Under the pieces are notes generated by a model. The model was not told the DNA's origin and ran no database searches. It worked only from the letters and a program-made list of their open reading frames with translations. Both the position numbers and the translations under genes were made by a program. From Blastococcus sp. CT_GayMR16 (lineage in GTDB: Bacteria > Actinomycetota > Actinomycetes > Mycobacteriales > Geodermatophilaceae), in NCBI RefSeq assembly GCF_004570875.1, contig NZ_SPQK01000022.1:16133-80132 (forward strand): a stretch of DNA of 64,000 nucleotides, read 5' to 3'. How positions within the stretch are numbered: position 1 is the stretch's first letter; every line of letters starts with the position of its first letter. Below, in pieces: positions 56,053-64,000 of this stretch.

Positions 56053-56876
56053 GGGGCCGGAGTCTCTCCCGGGATCCCCTGCTCCGTCAGCCAGGCCAGC
56101 GCCGCCTCGGCCACCTCGGACCAGCCGGAGTCCACGGTGAGCGAGTGCCCGCGGTCGGGGAACTTCCGGAAATCCGTGACCGCGGCTGACTTGCCGTACA
56201 TCTTGTAGGCCGCCCGGCTCACGCTGTCCGGGATCGTCCGGTCCTTCCCGCCCGACACGATCAGCAGCGGCGCCCGGTCGGCCTTCCGGGTGTCGACGGC
56301 GGTCGCCGCCCGCGACCTCGGGGTGGCGTTGGCCAGCGCGGCCTGGAACAGCGGGCGGCCGGGGCCGGGGATCGTCCACTGCTCGTGCAGCCGCGCGGAC
56401 TCCTCCTCCGGCAGCGCATTGCCGAACGCGCTGCGGAACTGGGCGGGTGTCAGGCTGACGGCGCGCTTGCGGTTGGCCGGGTTGCGCAGCACGGGGAAGG
56501 CCGAGGCCAGCTGGGCCGGCGGGGTACGGACGACGCCGCGGATCTGCGCCGGGTCGATGGCCACCCCCGCCCGGCCGAGCCCCCGGTCCAGCAGCGACAT
56601 GACCACCAGGCCGCCGAAGGAGTGCCCGATCAGCACCGGCGGCTCCGGCAGCGCCGCCACGATGCGCGCGTGATGGTCGACGATCTGCTCGAAGCCGACG
56701 CCGGCCTGGCTCTCGGGATGCTTGCGGGCCTCGGCCACGGTGTCCGGGACGCCGGGCCACTCGGGGGTCTGCGGGTCGTAGCCCGCCGCGCGGAACCGCT
56801 CGACCCACGGTTGCCAGCTGGTGGAGTGCAGCCACAGGCCGTGGATGAAGACGACGGGCACGCGGGCAGCGGGCAT
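56049..56876 (-). CDS. Alpha/beta hydrolase
   Basis: Protein of 275 residues with the nucleophile elbow GHSFGG, an oxyanion motif in VVFIHGLW and a C-terminal His in PDRGHSLTV. The substrate is unknown; esterase or lipase activity is likely. ATG at 56876 follows GAGGAGTCCTGG and starts at the fold; an upstream ATG at 57017 adds an unlike extension. Confidence 0.87.
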   Translation of the reverse strand: MPAARVPVVFIHGLWLHSTSWQPWVERFRAAGYDPQTPEWPGVPDTVAEARKHPESQAGVGFEQIVDHHARIVAALPEPPVLIGHSFGGLVVMSLLDRGLGRAGVAIDPAQIRGVVRTPPAQLASAFPVLRNPANRKRAVSLTPAQFRSAFGNALPEEESARLHEQWTIPGPGRPLFQAALANATPRSRAATAVDTRKADRAPLLIVSGGKDRTIPDSVSRAAYKMYGKSAAVTDFRKFPDRGHSLTVDSGWSEVAEAALAWLTEQGIPGETPAP

Positions 56877-57170
56877 CCAGGACTCCTCGCGGGGGGAATG
56901 CGACGGACCGCACTGTCGCGCAGCGGAACCCGTCGACACCGACCCCGCGACCTGCCCCTTCCGAGTGGGACGAGGTTTGCTGCGCTTCCTCACCGCCCGT
57001 GACCAGCCGATGACCATGATGGGGAAGGCTCCGTAGCCGAGCCCGCGCGGCGCGTCATGGACGGGCGGCGTGGTCGGGCGCCGGCCCGACGGCTAGCGTT
57101 CCCCACCGCGGGGGGCGGGTTCCGGGTCCATCGGAGTCCTGCGCACCGCGGTACAGATCGGAGAGGACGA

Positions 57171-57845
57171 ATGACGAGCGTTCCCGGCAGTGTCCCGGGG
57201 CTCGACCACCCGGTCGAGCAGACCGAGGCAGAGGTCACGCTGACCGGGCGCGGCATCTCGGTGAGCTCACGCGTGGAGGTCGTCCACGACGGCTTCATCG
57301 CCGTGCGCCCCTCGGTGGGCGAGTTCGTCGACCAGGTCGTGGTCAAGGTCGGCGACGCCGTCGAGGTGTTCTGGAAGACCGAGGACGCCCAGCGGGCGCT
57401 TCCCGCCGAGATCACCGAGGTCGAGCAGGGCGCCGTCATCCGCTGGCGGATGCGCGCGACCGGACCGGCCGAGGCGAGCCAGCGCCGCAAGGCCGTGCGT
57501 GGTCGCGTCACCGTGCCGGTGACGGCGGGATACGGGTCGATCGAGCTCAAGGGCGAGACTGTGGACCTCAGTGAGGCCGGCCTGCGCGCCGAGTTCGAGG
57601 GGCTCGGCGCTCCTCCCGAGGCGGGCGCCAAGCTCGACCTCGCGATCGCGCTCGAGGACGGCGCCTTCAAGCTGAAGGCCGAGGTCGTGCGCACCCAGGC
57701 CCGCGGTGCCCGCTGGGTCATGTCCATCCGGTTCGCCAACATCCAGGAGAAGGACCAGGACCGGGTCCGCCGCCGCGTCTTCCAGGCGCTGCGCGAGGAG
57801 CGGGCCAAGAAGGCCGACGACGCGCCGCCGGACCTGCGGGGGTAG
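57171..57845 (+). CDS. PilZ-domain protein
   Basis: Protein of 224 residues. A YcgR-like N-terminal half precedes a PilZ domain with the c-di-GMP motifs RRKAVR and DLSEAGLRAEF (RxxxR and DxSxxG). It is therefore likely a c-di-GMP effector. Nearby genes encode one phosphodiesterase and one cyclase. ATG at 57171 with GAGAGGACGA upstream. The gap on its left (about 294 bases) holds no feature I can support. Confidence 0.88.
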   Translation: MTSVPGSVPGLDHPVEQTEAEVTLTGRGISVSSRVEVVHDGFIAVRPSVGEFVDQVVVKVGDAVEVFWKTEDAQRALPAEITEVEQGAVIRWRMRATGPAEASQRRKAVRGRVTVPVTAGYGSIELKGETVDLSEAGLRAEFEGLGAPPEAGAKLDLAIALEDGAFKLKAEVVRTQARGARWVMSIRFANIQEKDQDRVRRRVFQALREERAKKADDAPPDLRG

Positions 57846-57875
57846 GTCGGGGTTCTCCGGGGCAGGACACGGGGT

Positions 57876-59579
57876 GTGGACACTCCGCAGCGCCGGCTGA
57901 CCGATGCCTTGACGGCGCTGCGGGACGCCCTCGCCGCGACGCCCCTCGGGCTGGCCACCCCGGAGCGCGACGCCGCTCGGCGCGCCGCCCACGCCGTGGC
58001 CGACCAGATCGACGACTACCTGCTCCCCCGCCTGCGCGACCTCGACGCCCCGCTGCTGACCGTCGTCGGCGGGTCGACCGGTGCCGGCAAGTCCACGCTC
58101 GTCAACAGCCTGATCGGCGCCCCCGTCACCACCGCCGGGGTGCTGCGGCCGACGACCCGCTCGCCCGTCCTCGTCTGCGCCCGCGCCGACGTCGCCGCGT
58201 TCTCCGGTGACCGCGTGCTGCCCGGCCTGCCGCGCGTCACCGGTTCGGCCGGCGGGCCGGGCACCGTGCAGCTCGTCGTCCGCGACGACCTGCCCCCCGG
58301 GCTCGCGCTGCTGGACGCCCCCGACGTCGACTCCGTGGTCGAGTCCAACCGCGAACTGGCCGGCCAGCTGCTGGCGGCGGCCGACCTCTGGGTCTTCGTC
58401 ACCACCGCGTCCCGGTACGCCGACGCCGTGCCCTGGGACCTGCTGCGGACGGCGCAGGAGCGCGGTACCGCTCTGGCGGTGGTGCTGGACCGCGTCCCGA
58501 CCGAGGCGGCGGCGGAGGTGGCCGCGGACCTGGCCGGGATGCTCACCCGGGCCGGGCTCGCCGGGGCGCGGCTGTTCGTCGTCGAGGAGCGGCCGCTGGC
58601 CGACGGGCGGCTGCCCGAGGACCAGGTGGCTCCGCTGCGCTCGTGGCTGCACGCCCTCGCCGCCGACCAGGGAGCGCGCGCGGCCGTCGTCCGGCAGACG
58701 CTCACCGGCGCCCTCGACAGTCTCGAGCAGCGGGTCGCGGTCATCGCCGCGGCCGTCGAGGCGCAGCACGTCGCCGCCGCGGCGCTGCGCGATGCCTCGG
58801 ACACCGCCTACGGAGCCGCCCGCGACGGGGTCGACGAGGGGGTCCGCAGCGGGACGCTGCTGCGGGGCGAGGTCCTCGCCCGCTGGCAGGAGTTCGTCGG
58901 CACCGGTGAGTGGATGCGGGCGCTGCAGGGGCAGGTGAGCCGGCTCCGTGACCGCGTCGTGAGCGCGGTGACCGGCCGGCCGACGCCGGCCGACGATCTC
59001 CAGGGCGCCCTGGAGAACAGCGTCGAGCGGTTGCTGCGCGCCGAGGCCGACCGTGCCGCCGAGCGGACGGTCACCGCGTGGCGGTCGCTGCCCGCGGGGC
59101 CGGACCTGCTCGGCGGGGACGAGCGCGAGCTCGAGCAGGTGTCGCCGGACTTCCCCGAGGCCGCCGCCGCCCAGGTGCGCGACTGGCAGGGGGCGGTCCT
59201 GGACCTGGTCCGCGACCAGGGCGCCGACAAGCGCTCCCGCGCCCGGCTCCTCTCGTGGGGGGTGAACGGCGCGGGTGCGGTGGTGATGGTCGCCGTCTTC
59301 GCCCAGACGGGCGGCCTGACCGGCGGTGAGATCGCCGTCGCCGGCGGTACCACCGCGCTCGGGCAGCGGGTGCTGGAGGCCGTGTTCGGCGACGCCGCCG
59401 TCCGCTCCCTCGCCGCCCGTGCCCGGGAGGACCTGGAGGCGCGGGCGGACCACCTGCTGCGCTACGAGCAGGAGCGCTTCGACGTCCGGGTGGCCGCTGC
59501 CGCGCCGGGACGGGGCGCTGCCGACGAGCTCCGCGCCACCGTCGCGCAGCTCGCCGCGGCCCGTCGGGCCGCGCCATGA
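57876..59579 (+). CDS. Dynamin-like GTPase, first of a pair
   Basis: GTP-binding protein of 567 residues. The P-loop is GGSTGAGKSTLVN (near 66); later motifs include LLDAPDVDS and a hydrophobic hairpin near residues 460-495. Such actinobacterial paired proteins act at membranes during cell division or sporulation septation in Streptomyces. GTG start. Its stop overlaps the second GTPase by four bases. Confidence 0.87.
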   Translation: MDTPQRRLTDALTALRDALAATPLGLATPERDAARRAAHAVADQIDDYLLPRLRDLDAPLLTVVGGSTGAGKSTLVNSLIGAPVTTAGVLRPTTRSPVLVCARADVAAFSGDRVLPGLPRVTGSAGGPGTVQLVVRDDLPPGLALLDAPDVDSVVESNRELAGQLLAAADLWVFVTTASRYADAVPWDLLRTAQERGTALAVVLDRVPTEAAAEVAADLAGMLTRAGLAGARLFVVEERPLADGRLPEDQVAPLRSWLHALAADQGARAAVVRQTLTGALDSLEQRVAVIAAAVEAQHVAAAALRDASDTAYGAARDGVDEGVRSGTLLRGEVLARWQEFVGTGEWMRALQGQVSRLRDRVVSAVTGRPTPADDLQGALENSVERLLRAEADRAAERTVTAWRSLPAGPDLLGGDERELEQVSPDFPEAAAAQVRDWQGAVLDLVRDQGADKRSRARLLSWGVNGAGAVVMVAVFAQTGGLTGGEIAVAGGTTALGQRVLEAVFGDAAVRSLAARAREDLEARADHLLRYEQERFDVRVAAAAPGRGAADELRATVAQLAAARRAAP

Positions 59580-61162
59580 GCCGGCGCGGGATGCCGCTGG
59601 CCGATCGGCTGACCGCGCTCCGGGAGGCCGTCGAGGTCGCCGAGGGGCGGCTGGAGGTGCCGGAGATCGGCCGGGCCCGGGCGCTGCTGGCGAAGGCCGG
59701 TGCCCGGGCGGCGCTCGGTGATGCGACCGTCGTCGCCCTGGCCGGGGCGACCGGCAGCGGCAAGTCGACGCTCTTCAACGCCCTGTCGGGCAGCGAGGTC
59801 AGTACCCCGGGTGTCCGGCGGCCCACGACCGGCGTCGCCCACGCCACCACCTGGGGCGAGCAGGACGCCGACGGGTTGCTCGACTGGCTGGAAGTGCCCC
59901 GCAGGCACCGGCACGCCCCGGAACCGGCGCTGGACGGACTGGTCCTGCTCGACCTGCCCGACCACGACAGCGTGAAGCTGGAGCACCGGCTGGAGGTCGA
60001 CCGCCTGGTCGGCCTGGTCGACGTCCTGGTCTGGGTGCTGGACCCGGAGAAGTACGCCGACGCCGCGGTGCACGACCGGTACCTGAAGCCGCTGGCCTCG
60101 CACGCCGGCGTGCTGCTCGTCGTCCTCAACCAGGTCGACCGGCTGGACGCCGCCGCGGCCGCCGCGTGCCTGGCAGATCTGCGGGGCCTGCTGGACCGGG
60201 AAGGTCTGGAGGCCACACCGCTGCTCGCGGTGTCGGCCCGCACCGGCACGGGCGTGGCCGACCTGCGGGGGGAGCTCGCCCGGCGGGTCGCGGCCCGCCG
60301 GGCCGCCACCGACCGGCTCACCGCCGACGTGCGCGGGGCGGCAGCGGAGCTGAGTGCCTACTGCCCCGCCGACGGCAGCACGGCGATCGGGCGGCGGGAG
60401 CGCGGGCACCTGGCCGAGGACCTGGGCGACGCCCTCGCCGGCGCGGCCGGCGTCCCGGTGGTCACTGCCGCGGTCGAGCGGTCGGCGCTGCGCGACGGCG
60501 TGGCCCGCACGGGGTGGCCGCTGCTGCGGTGGACCCGGAAGCTGCGCCCGGATCCGCTGGCGAGACTGCACCTGGGGAACGACCGGTCCCGCAGCTCGCT
60601 CCCGGCGGCCGGCCCCGTGGAGCTGGCGGGGGTCACCACGGCGGTGCGCCGGGCGCGGGACGTCATGGGCGAGGACCTGCCCCAGGCGTGGCGGGACGAC
60701 CTGCGGCGCACCGTGGAGGAGGCCGAGGGGAAGCTCGCCGACCGGCTGGACCGGGCGGTGGCCGGCACCGACCTGGGGCCCGACCGCGTTCCGCTGTGGC
60801 AGCGGGCGGTCGGCGGGATGCAGTGGCTCCTGGCGCTGGTCGCCCTGGCCGGTGCCCTGTGGTTGCTGGTGCTGGTCGCGCTCGGCTTCTTCCAGCTCGA
60901 CGACGTCGTCCCCCTGCCGCGGGTGGAGGGCCTGCCGCTGCCGACCCTGCTCCTCGGCGGCGGGTTGCTGGCCGGTCTCCTGCTGGCGCTCGTCGCCCGG
61001 CCACTCGTGGGCCTGCGGGCCCGGCGGCGGGGACGGGCGGCCGACCGCCGGCTGCGCGTCGCGGTCGACGCGGTGGCCGAGGACGTCCTCGTCGGCCCGA
61101 TGACCGCCGTCCGCGAGGACGCCGACCGCTTCCGCGACGCCGTCGAGGCCGCCCGGCGCTGA
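59576..61162 (+). CDS. Dynamin-like GTPase, second of a pair
   Basis: GTPase of 528 residues with P-loop GATGSGKSTLFNAL (near 56), Thr in RRPTTGVAHA, DLPDHDSVK as the G3 region and NQVD as the base-recognition motif. Two membrane helices near the C-terminus (about 415-440 and 455-485). Overlap with the preceding gene implies a partner complex. YfjP-like in E. coli naming. Confidence 0.88.
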   Translation: MSRRGMPLADRLTALREAVEVAEGRLEVPEIGRARALLAKAGARAALGDATVVALAGATGSGKSTLFNALSGSEVSTPGVRRPTTGVAHATTWGEQDADGLLDWLEVPRRHRHAPEPALDGLVLLDLPDHDSVKLEHRLEVDRLVGLVDVLVWVLDPEKYADAAVHDRYLKPLASHAGVLLVVLNQVDRLDAAAAAACLADLRGLLDREGLEATPLLAVSARTGTGVADLRGELARRVAARRAATDRLTADVRGAAAELSAYCPADGSTAIGRRERGHLAEDLGDALAGAAGVPVVTAAVERSALRDGVARTGWPLLRWTRKLRPDPLARLHLGNDRSRSSLPAAGPVELAGVTTAVRRARDVMGEDLPQAWRDDLRRTVEEAEGKLADRLDRAVAGTDLGPDRVPLWQRAVGGMQWLLALVALAGALWLLVLVALGFFQLDDVVPLPRVEGLPLPTLLLGGGLLAGLLLALVARPLVGLRARRRGRAADRRLRVAVDAVAEDVLVGPMTAVREDADRFRDAVEAARR

Positions 61163-61170
61163 TCCCTCTC

Positions 61171-61695
61171 TCAGTCCCGGTGGATGCCGGGGGAGCGGGG
61201 CTCGGGGAGCTGGTTGCGCTGCCGCTCGGCTCCCTCGGTGCGGCCGGAGGGCAGCCGGGCCCACACGTGCTTGCGGCCGGGCCGCTTCTCCCAGCCGTAG
61301 CTGTTCGAGAGCTGAGCGACCAGGTGCAGGCCCATGCCCCCCAGCGCCGGATCGCGGTCGACGGCCGGGATGGGCGGCCGGTCGGGCGCCTCGTCGCTCA
61401 GGTCCAGCAGCCAGCCGCCGGGGCCGGCGACCACCAGGGCGCGGACGTCGCCGCCGCCGTGACGCAGCGCATTGGAGGCCAGTTCCTCGAAGACGAGGAG
61501 CAGACCGTCGCGCGCGTCCTCGGTCGATCCGGAGGACACCGACGGATGGGCGATCCGGGCGCGGAGGTCGCTGCGCACCCGCGAGACGACGTGCATCGCC
61601 TCCAGCTGCCAGTGCCAGACGTCGCCGGGGACGGACGGCACGGGCGCGCTCGGCCACGGGTCGTGGGTCGGCTCGTCGGCCGTGTCCCGGGCCAT
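61171..61695 (-). CDS. Anti-sigma-factor-type ATP-binding protein
   Basis: HATPase_c protein of 174 residues. The nucleotide site is seen in LLVFEELASNALRHGG and then GGMGLHLVAQLSNSYGW. This small RsbW-like type regulates sigma factors by partner switching in actinobacteria. ATG at 61695 has GGGGAGG upstream. Convergent with the GTPase gene. Confidence 0.88.
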   Translation of the reverse strand: MARDTADEPTHDPWPSAPVPSVPGDVWHWQLEAMHVVSRVRSDLRARIAHPSVSSGSTEDARDGLLLVFEELASNALRHGGGDVRALVVAGPGGWLLDLSDEAPDRPPIPAVDRDPALGGMGLHLVAQLSNSYGWEKRPGRKHVWARLPSGRTEGAERQRNQLPEPRSPGIHRD

Positions 61696-61834
61696 CGCCT
61701 CCCCCTCGCCTGCCCCTCGCTCGGCCTTGACAGACCGGACCGGATTCGGGCCCGGCCGGGTCCATCCTGACCGATCACGCCCCGGCGCGCGAAGGGGGGC
61801 GGGTTCCGGGCGGGCGACCAGGCACACTGGACCG

Positions 61835-62533
61835 GTGGAGGACATGCTGCGGGACCTGAGCAAGGTCGTGCTCGTCGAGCGCTCGCTCACCGAGGTGCTC
61901 ACCGACGTCACCGCGATCGCGGCCCGCGGGATCCCCGGCGCCGAGGCGTCGTCGATCACGCTGCTGCGGGCCGACAAGGCCTTCACCGCGGCGCACTCCG
62001 GCGAGATGGCACTGGCCGCCGACGAGCTGCAGTACGAGCACGGATACGGCCCCTGCATGGACGCCGGCCGGGGCGGGGTGCTGCTCCGCATCGACGACAT
62101 GCGCACCGAGACGCGCTGGCCGGACTACGTCGCGCACGTGCTCGCCACGACCCCGGTGCTGAGCTCCCTGTCGATCCCGCTGCCCTACCAGGGCTCGAGC
62201 ATCGGGGCGCTCAACAACTACTCGACCAAGCCGGAGGCCTTCGCCTCGCCGGAGTCGCTCCGGGCCGCCACGGACGTCGCCGAAGTCATCGCGGTCGCCG
62301 TCGCGAACGCCGACGCGCACGCCCAGCTGTTCGATCAGGCCCGCCACATGCGGGTGGCCATGGAGTCGCGCGCGGTGATCGAACAGGCCAAGGGCGTCCT
62401 GATGGCGCAGCGGCACGTCGACGCCGAGCAGGCGTTCGAGATCCTGCGCGAGGCCTCCCAGCGCTACAACCGCAAGCTGCGCGACATCGCGTTCGGGATC
62501 GTGGAGTCAGCCGCGGAGAACCGCCCCCGCTGA
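61835..62533 (+). CDS. GAF and ANTAR domain RNA-binding antiterminator
   Basis: Protein of 232 residues. The N-terminal GAF domain covers about 25-165, and the C-terminal ANTAR domain begins AVIEQAKGVLMAQRHVDAE. ANTAR domains bind paired RNA hairpins to prevent termination. GTG at 61835 may be leaderless (CACACT just upstream); ATG at 61844 is possible. It is divergent from the anti-sigma-type gene, pointing to a stress or signalling unit. Confidence 0.9.
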   Translation: MEDMLRDLSKVVLVERSLTEVLTDVTAIAARGIPGAEASSITLLRADKAFTAAHSGEMALAADELQYEHGYGPCMDAGRGGVLLRIDDMRTETRWPDYVAHVLATTPVLSSLSIPLPYQGSSIGALNNYSTKPEAFASPESLRAATDVAEVIAVAVANADAHAQLFDQARHMRVAMESRAVIEQAKGVLMAQRHVDAEQAFEILREASQRYNRKLRDIAFGIVESAAENRPR

Positions 62534-62539
62534 TTTCCC

Positions 62540-62557
62540 GGACCGCAGCCGCGGTCC
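62540..62557. terminator. Hairpin between convergent genes
   Basis: GGACCGC (62540-62546) and GCGGTCC (62551-62557) form a perfect 7-bp stem around AGCC, in the short gap between the GAF-ANTAR stop and the nucleoside hydrolase stop. Confidence 0.55.
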
Positions 62558-62560
62558 TGC

Positions 62561-63511
62561 TCAGACGGGGGCGTCCAGGCTCGCCAGGCGGGAGACCAGG
62601 AACTCCACCGCCGCGGCGCTGTCGACCCGCTCGGCGACGTCCACGGCGGTGGGCGCGGAGGAGACCGTCCGGCGGTCCACGAGCGTCTGGCCCCGGCCGA
62701 AGCCCAGCCCGGTGTCCACGACGACGTCGCGCCGCACCGTGCCGAGCGTTCCCGGCAGGATGGCCTCGGTCAGGGCCAGGGCGTCGTGGACGACGACGCC
62801 GGTGGTCCCGTACGCCGTCCGGGCGTGGTCCAGGTACTGCTGCAGGATCGCCGCCGCCTGGGTGCCGATCGGGCCGGCCGCGGCGAACCGCGCGATCCCG
62901 TCCTCGTCGAGCACGGTGGCCAGCGTGACGTCCAGCCCGACCAGCACCGTGGGCAGCGTCGAGGTGAGCACCGCCTGGGCGGCCTCGGCGTCGGACCAGA
63001 CGTTGAACTCGGCCGCGGCGGTCACGTTGCCCCCACGGGTCGCCGAGCCACCCATCACGACCAGCCGGCCGATGCGGGCCGCCGCGTCGGGGAAGACCCG
63101 CAGCAGCAGCGCGATGTTGGTCAGTGGCCCGATGGCGGCGACCGTGACGGGCTCCGGGGAGCTCATCAGCAGCTCGGCGAGGGCCACGACGGCGGAACGG
63201 GGGTCGGGGACGGCGGGGGACGGCGGCAGCTGCACCCCGCCCAGGCCCGCCGTGCCGTGCACGTGCCCGGCCCGCTCCGGCTGCGGGTGCACCAGCGACT
63301 CCCGGGCCCCCGCCGCCACCGGGACGTCGGACCGCCCGGCCAGGTGCAGCACCCGCAGCGCGTTCTCCGTCGTCTGCGGCAGCTCCACGTTGCCGTGCAC
63401 GGTCGTGACCAGGCGGAGGTCGACCTCGGGGCTGGCGAGGGCCAGGAGGATGGCCAGTGCGTCGTCGATGCCGGGGTCGGTGTCGATCACGAGGGGGATG
63501 GGTGTGGGCAC
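62561..63511 (-). CDS. Inosine-uridine-type nucleoside hydrolase
   Basis: Enzyme of 316 residues that splits ribonucleosides into base and ribose. The calcium site is the N-terminal DTDPGIDDALAI; other motifs are GPLTNIALL, VVMGGS and the Asn in AAEFNVWSDAEAA. A late HDALALTEA supplies the final Asp. GTG at 63511 has AGGA upstream and starts VPTPIPLVIDTDPG. The upstream gap (about 280 bases) holds a 12-bp palindrome at 63611. Confidence 0.9.
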   Translation of the reverse strand: MPTPIPLVIDTDPGIDDALAILLALASPEVDLRLVTTVHGNVELPQTTENALRVLHLAGRSDVPVAAGARESLVHPQPERAGHVHGTAGLGGVQLPPSPAVPDPRSAVVALAELLMSSPEPVTVAAIGPLTNIALLLRVFPDAAARIGRLVVMGGSATRGGNVTAAAEFNVWSDAEAAQAVLTSTLPTVLVGLDVTLATVLDEDGIARFAAAGPIGTQAAAILQQYLDHARTAYGTTGVVVHDALALTEAILPGTLGTVRRDVVVDTGLGFGRGQTLVDRRTVSSAPTAVDVAERVDSAAAVEFLVSRLASLDAPV

Positions 63512-63610
63512 CCGGGAATCCTCGCAGGAGGCTCCGACACGCCGCGCAGGCCGGGCAGCGGAGGACATGACCGTTCACCTCTTCCGCATTTTCGCGCTCA
63601 GAATGCACTT

Positions 63611-63622
63611 CTTGTCGACAAG
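63611..63622. promoter_or_regulatory. 12-bp palindrome in the gap upstream of the nucleoside hydrolase
   Basis: CTTGTCGACAAG is a perfect self-complementary 12-mer, about 100 bases before the hydrolase start and 170 before the right-edge ORF. It could be an operator for either. Confidence 0.35.
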
Positions 63623-63793
63623 TTCCCGGGCCGAAGAATGGGTCACGGGGTCGTCCGGAAATGGTTCACAACGGTTCGGTCACGCGCCCGCCGGTGAATG
63701 TCGCGAACGAGCAGGAAAGGGGCCGCCGCTGCCTACCTTTCTCCTTGTCCGCGACACCTTCCCCGGTCGCGGACACGACTTCCGGGAGGCGAC

Positions 63794-64000
63794 ATGAGCA
63801 GCAGCGAGCGGGCGACCGCGGCGCGCCTGTCCGCCGACCCGATGGCCCCCGGCCGTGGCCTGGCCGGCCTGATCGACGTGCTCGACCGCGCGGACGGCGG
63901 ATCGCCGCACGCCCGCCCCCGCACCCGGCGCGCCCGTGCCTCAACTGCTGCGCAATCAGCGCCCGGTGATCATCCCCGACTTCACGCCCGAGCACGCCGC
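63794..64000 (+). CDS. Partial ORF at the right edge
   Basis: ATG at 63794 follows GGGAGGCGAC and opens MSSSERATAARLSADPMAPG, continuing to the window end. The later codons read Arg-rich and unlike a protein. A different frame from about 63905 reads PAPAPGAPVPQLLRNQRPVI and IPDFTPEHA, which looks far more natural. A frameshift or a separate start is possible. The product is unknown. Confidence 0.35.
   Translation, partial: MSSSERATAARLSADPMAPGRGLAGLIDVLDRADGGSPHARPRTRRARASTAAQSAPGDHPRLHARARR

Noticed and set aside
59462..61765. A 767-residue minus-strand open frame
   Set aside because: It is antisense to the second GTPase gene and carries no recognisable domain.

Overview
The window is very GC-rich DNA with actinobacterial gene content and many GTG starts. 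It is probably from the family Geodermatophilaceae (Blastococcus, Geodermatophilus or Modestobacter type), but that placement is an inference from gene content and style. The left end matches the conserved actinobacterial block beside the chromosome origin: pabA, then pknB-pknA-pbpA-rodA-pstP-fhaB-fhaA on the minus strand, then tRNA-Leu. Two perfect 14-bp CACGTG-centred palindromes (11141 and 19001) look like parS sites, which also fits an origin-proximal position.

Layout. 1-10.5 kb: pabA and the kinase/phosphatase/cell-wall operon, whose genes overlap or abut, ended by tRNA-Leu(CAG). 10.5-31.9 kb: mostly housekeeping and accessory metabolism. This includes a DUF1707 protein, an acyl-CoA dehydrogenase divergent from a TetR gene across a palindromic operator, GNAT, proline dehydrogenase, a DUF222-HNH (13E12-type) protein, an EndoIII-like HhH protein, an epimerase-MOSC pair, an RNB nuclease/aminotransferase/omega-amidase operon, a PRC-barrel protein, a CYTH-CHAD/metallophosphoesterase pair, TetR, phosphofructokinase divergent from a GntR regulator, SRPBCC, a GlsB-like protein and an MBL hydrolase. 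32-35.5 kb: a CoA-catabolic group (enoyl-CoA hydratase, acyl-CoA ligase, cyclase). 35.7-39.0 kb: efeUOB iron uptake with a possible iron box. 39.2-43 kb: a third PASTA-type kinase, a membrane protein and cinA.

42.9-49.3 kb is the most unusual region. On the minus strand lie a Thr-rich exported protein, three tandem paralogous repeat proteins that each end in an LAYTG sorting signal, a class E sortase (the class expected to process LAxTG signals) and a 52-residue membrane protein. Each paralogue has its own conserved leader hairpin and its own 3' terminator hairpin, so each looks like an independent transcription unit made by duplication. Their repeats are rich in Asn, Gly and Asp and resemble beta-solenoid or amyloid-like surface proteins. 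I do not recognise the family.

49.5-64 kb: an AidB-like acyl-CoA dehydrogenase; a cyclic-di-GMP group (PAS-GGDEF-EAL with a degenerate GGDEF, a NYN protein, an active-looking GGDEF and a PilZ protein); a YdeI-like gene with a frameshift; an alpha/beta hydrolase; two overlapping dynamin-like membrane GTPases; an anti-sigma-type ATPase; a GAF-ANTAR regulator; a nucleoside hydrolase; and an unresolved partial ORF at the right edge. No CRISPR array, complete insertion sequence or prophage was seen, and no gap between genes exceeds 300 bases.
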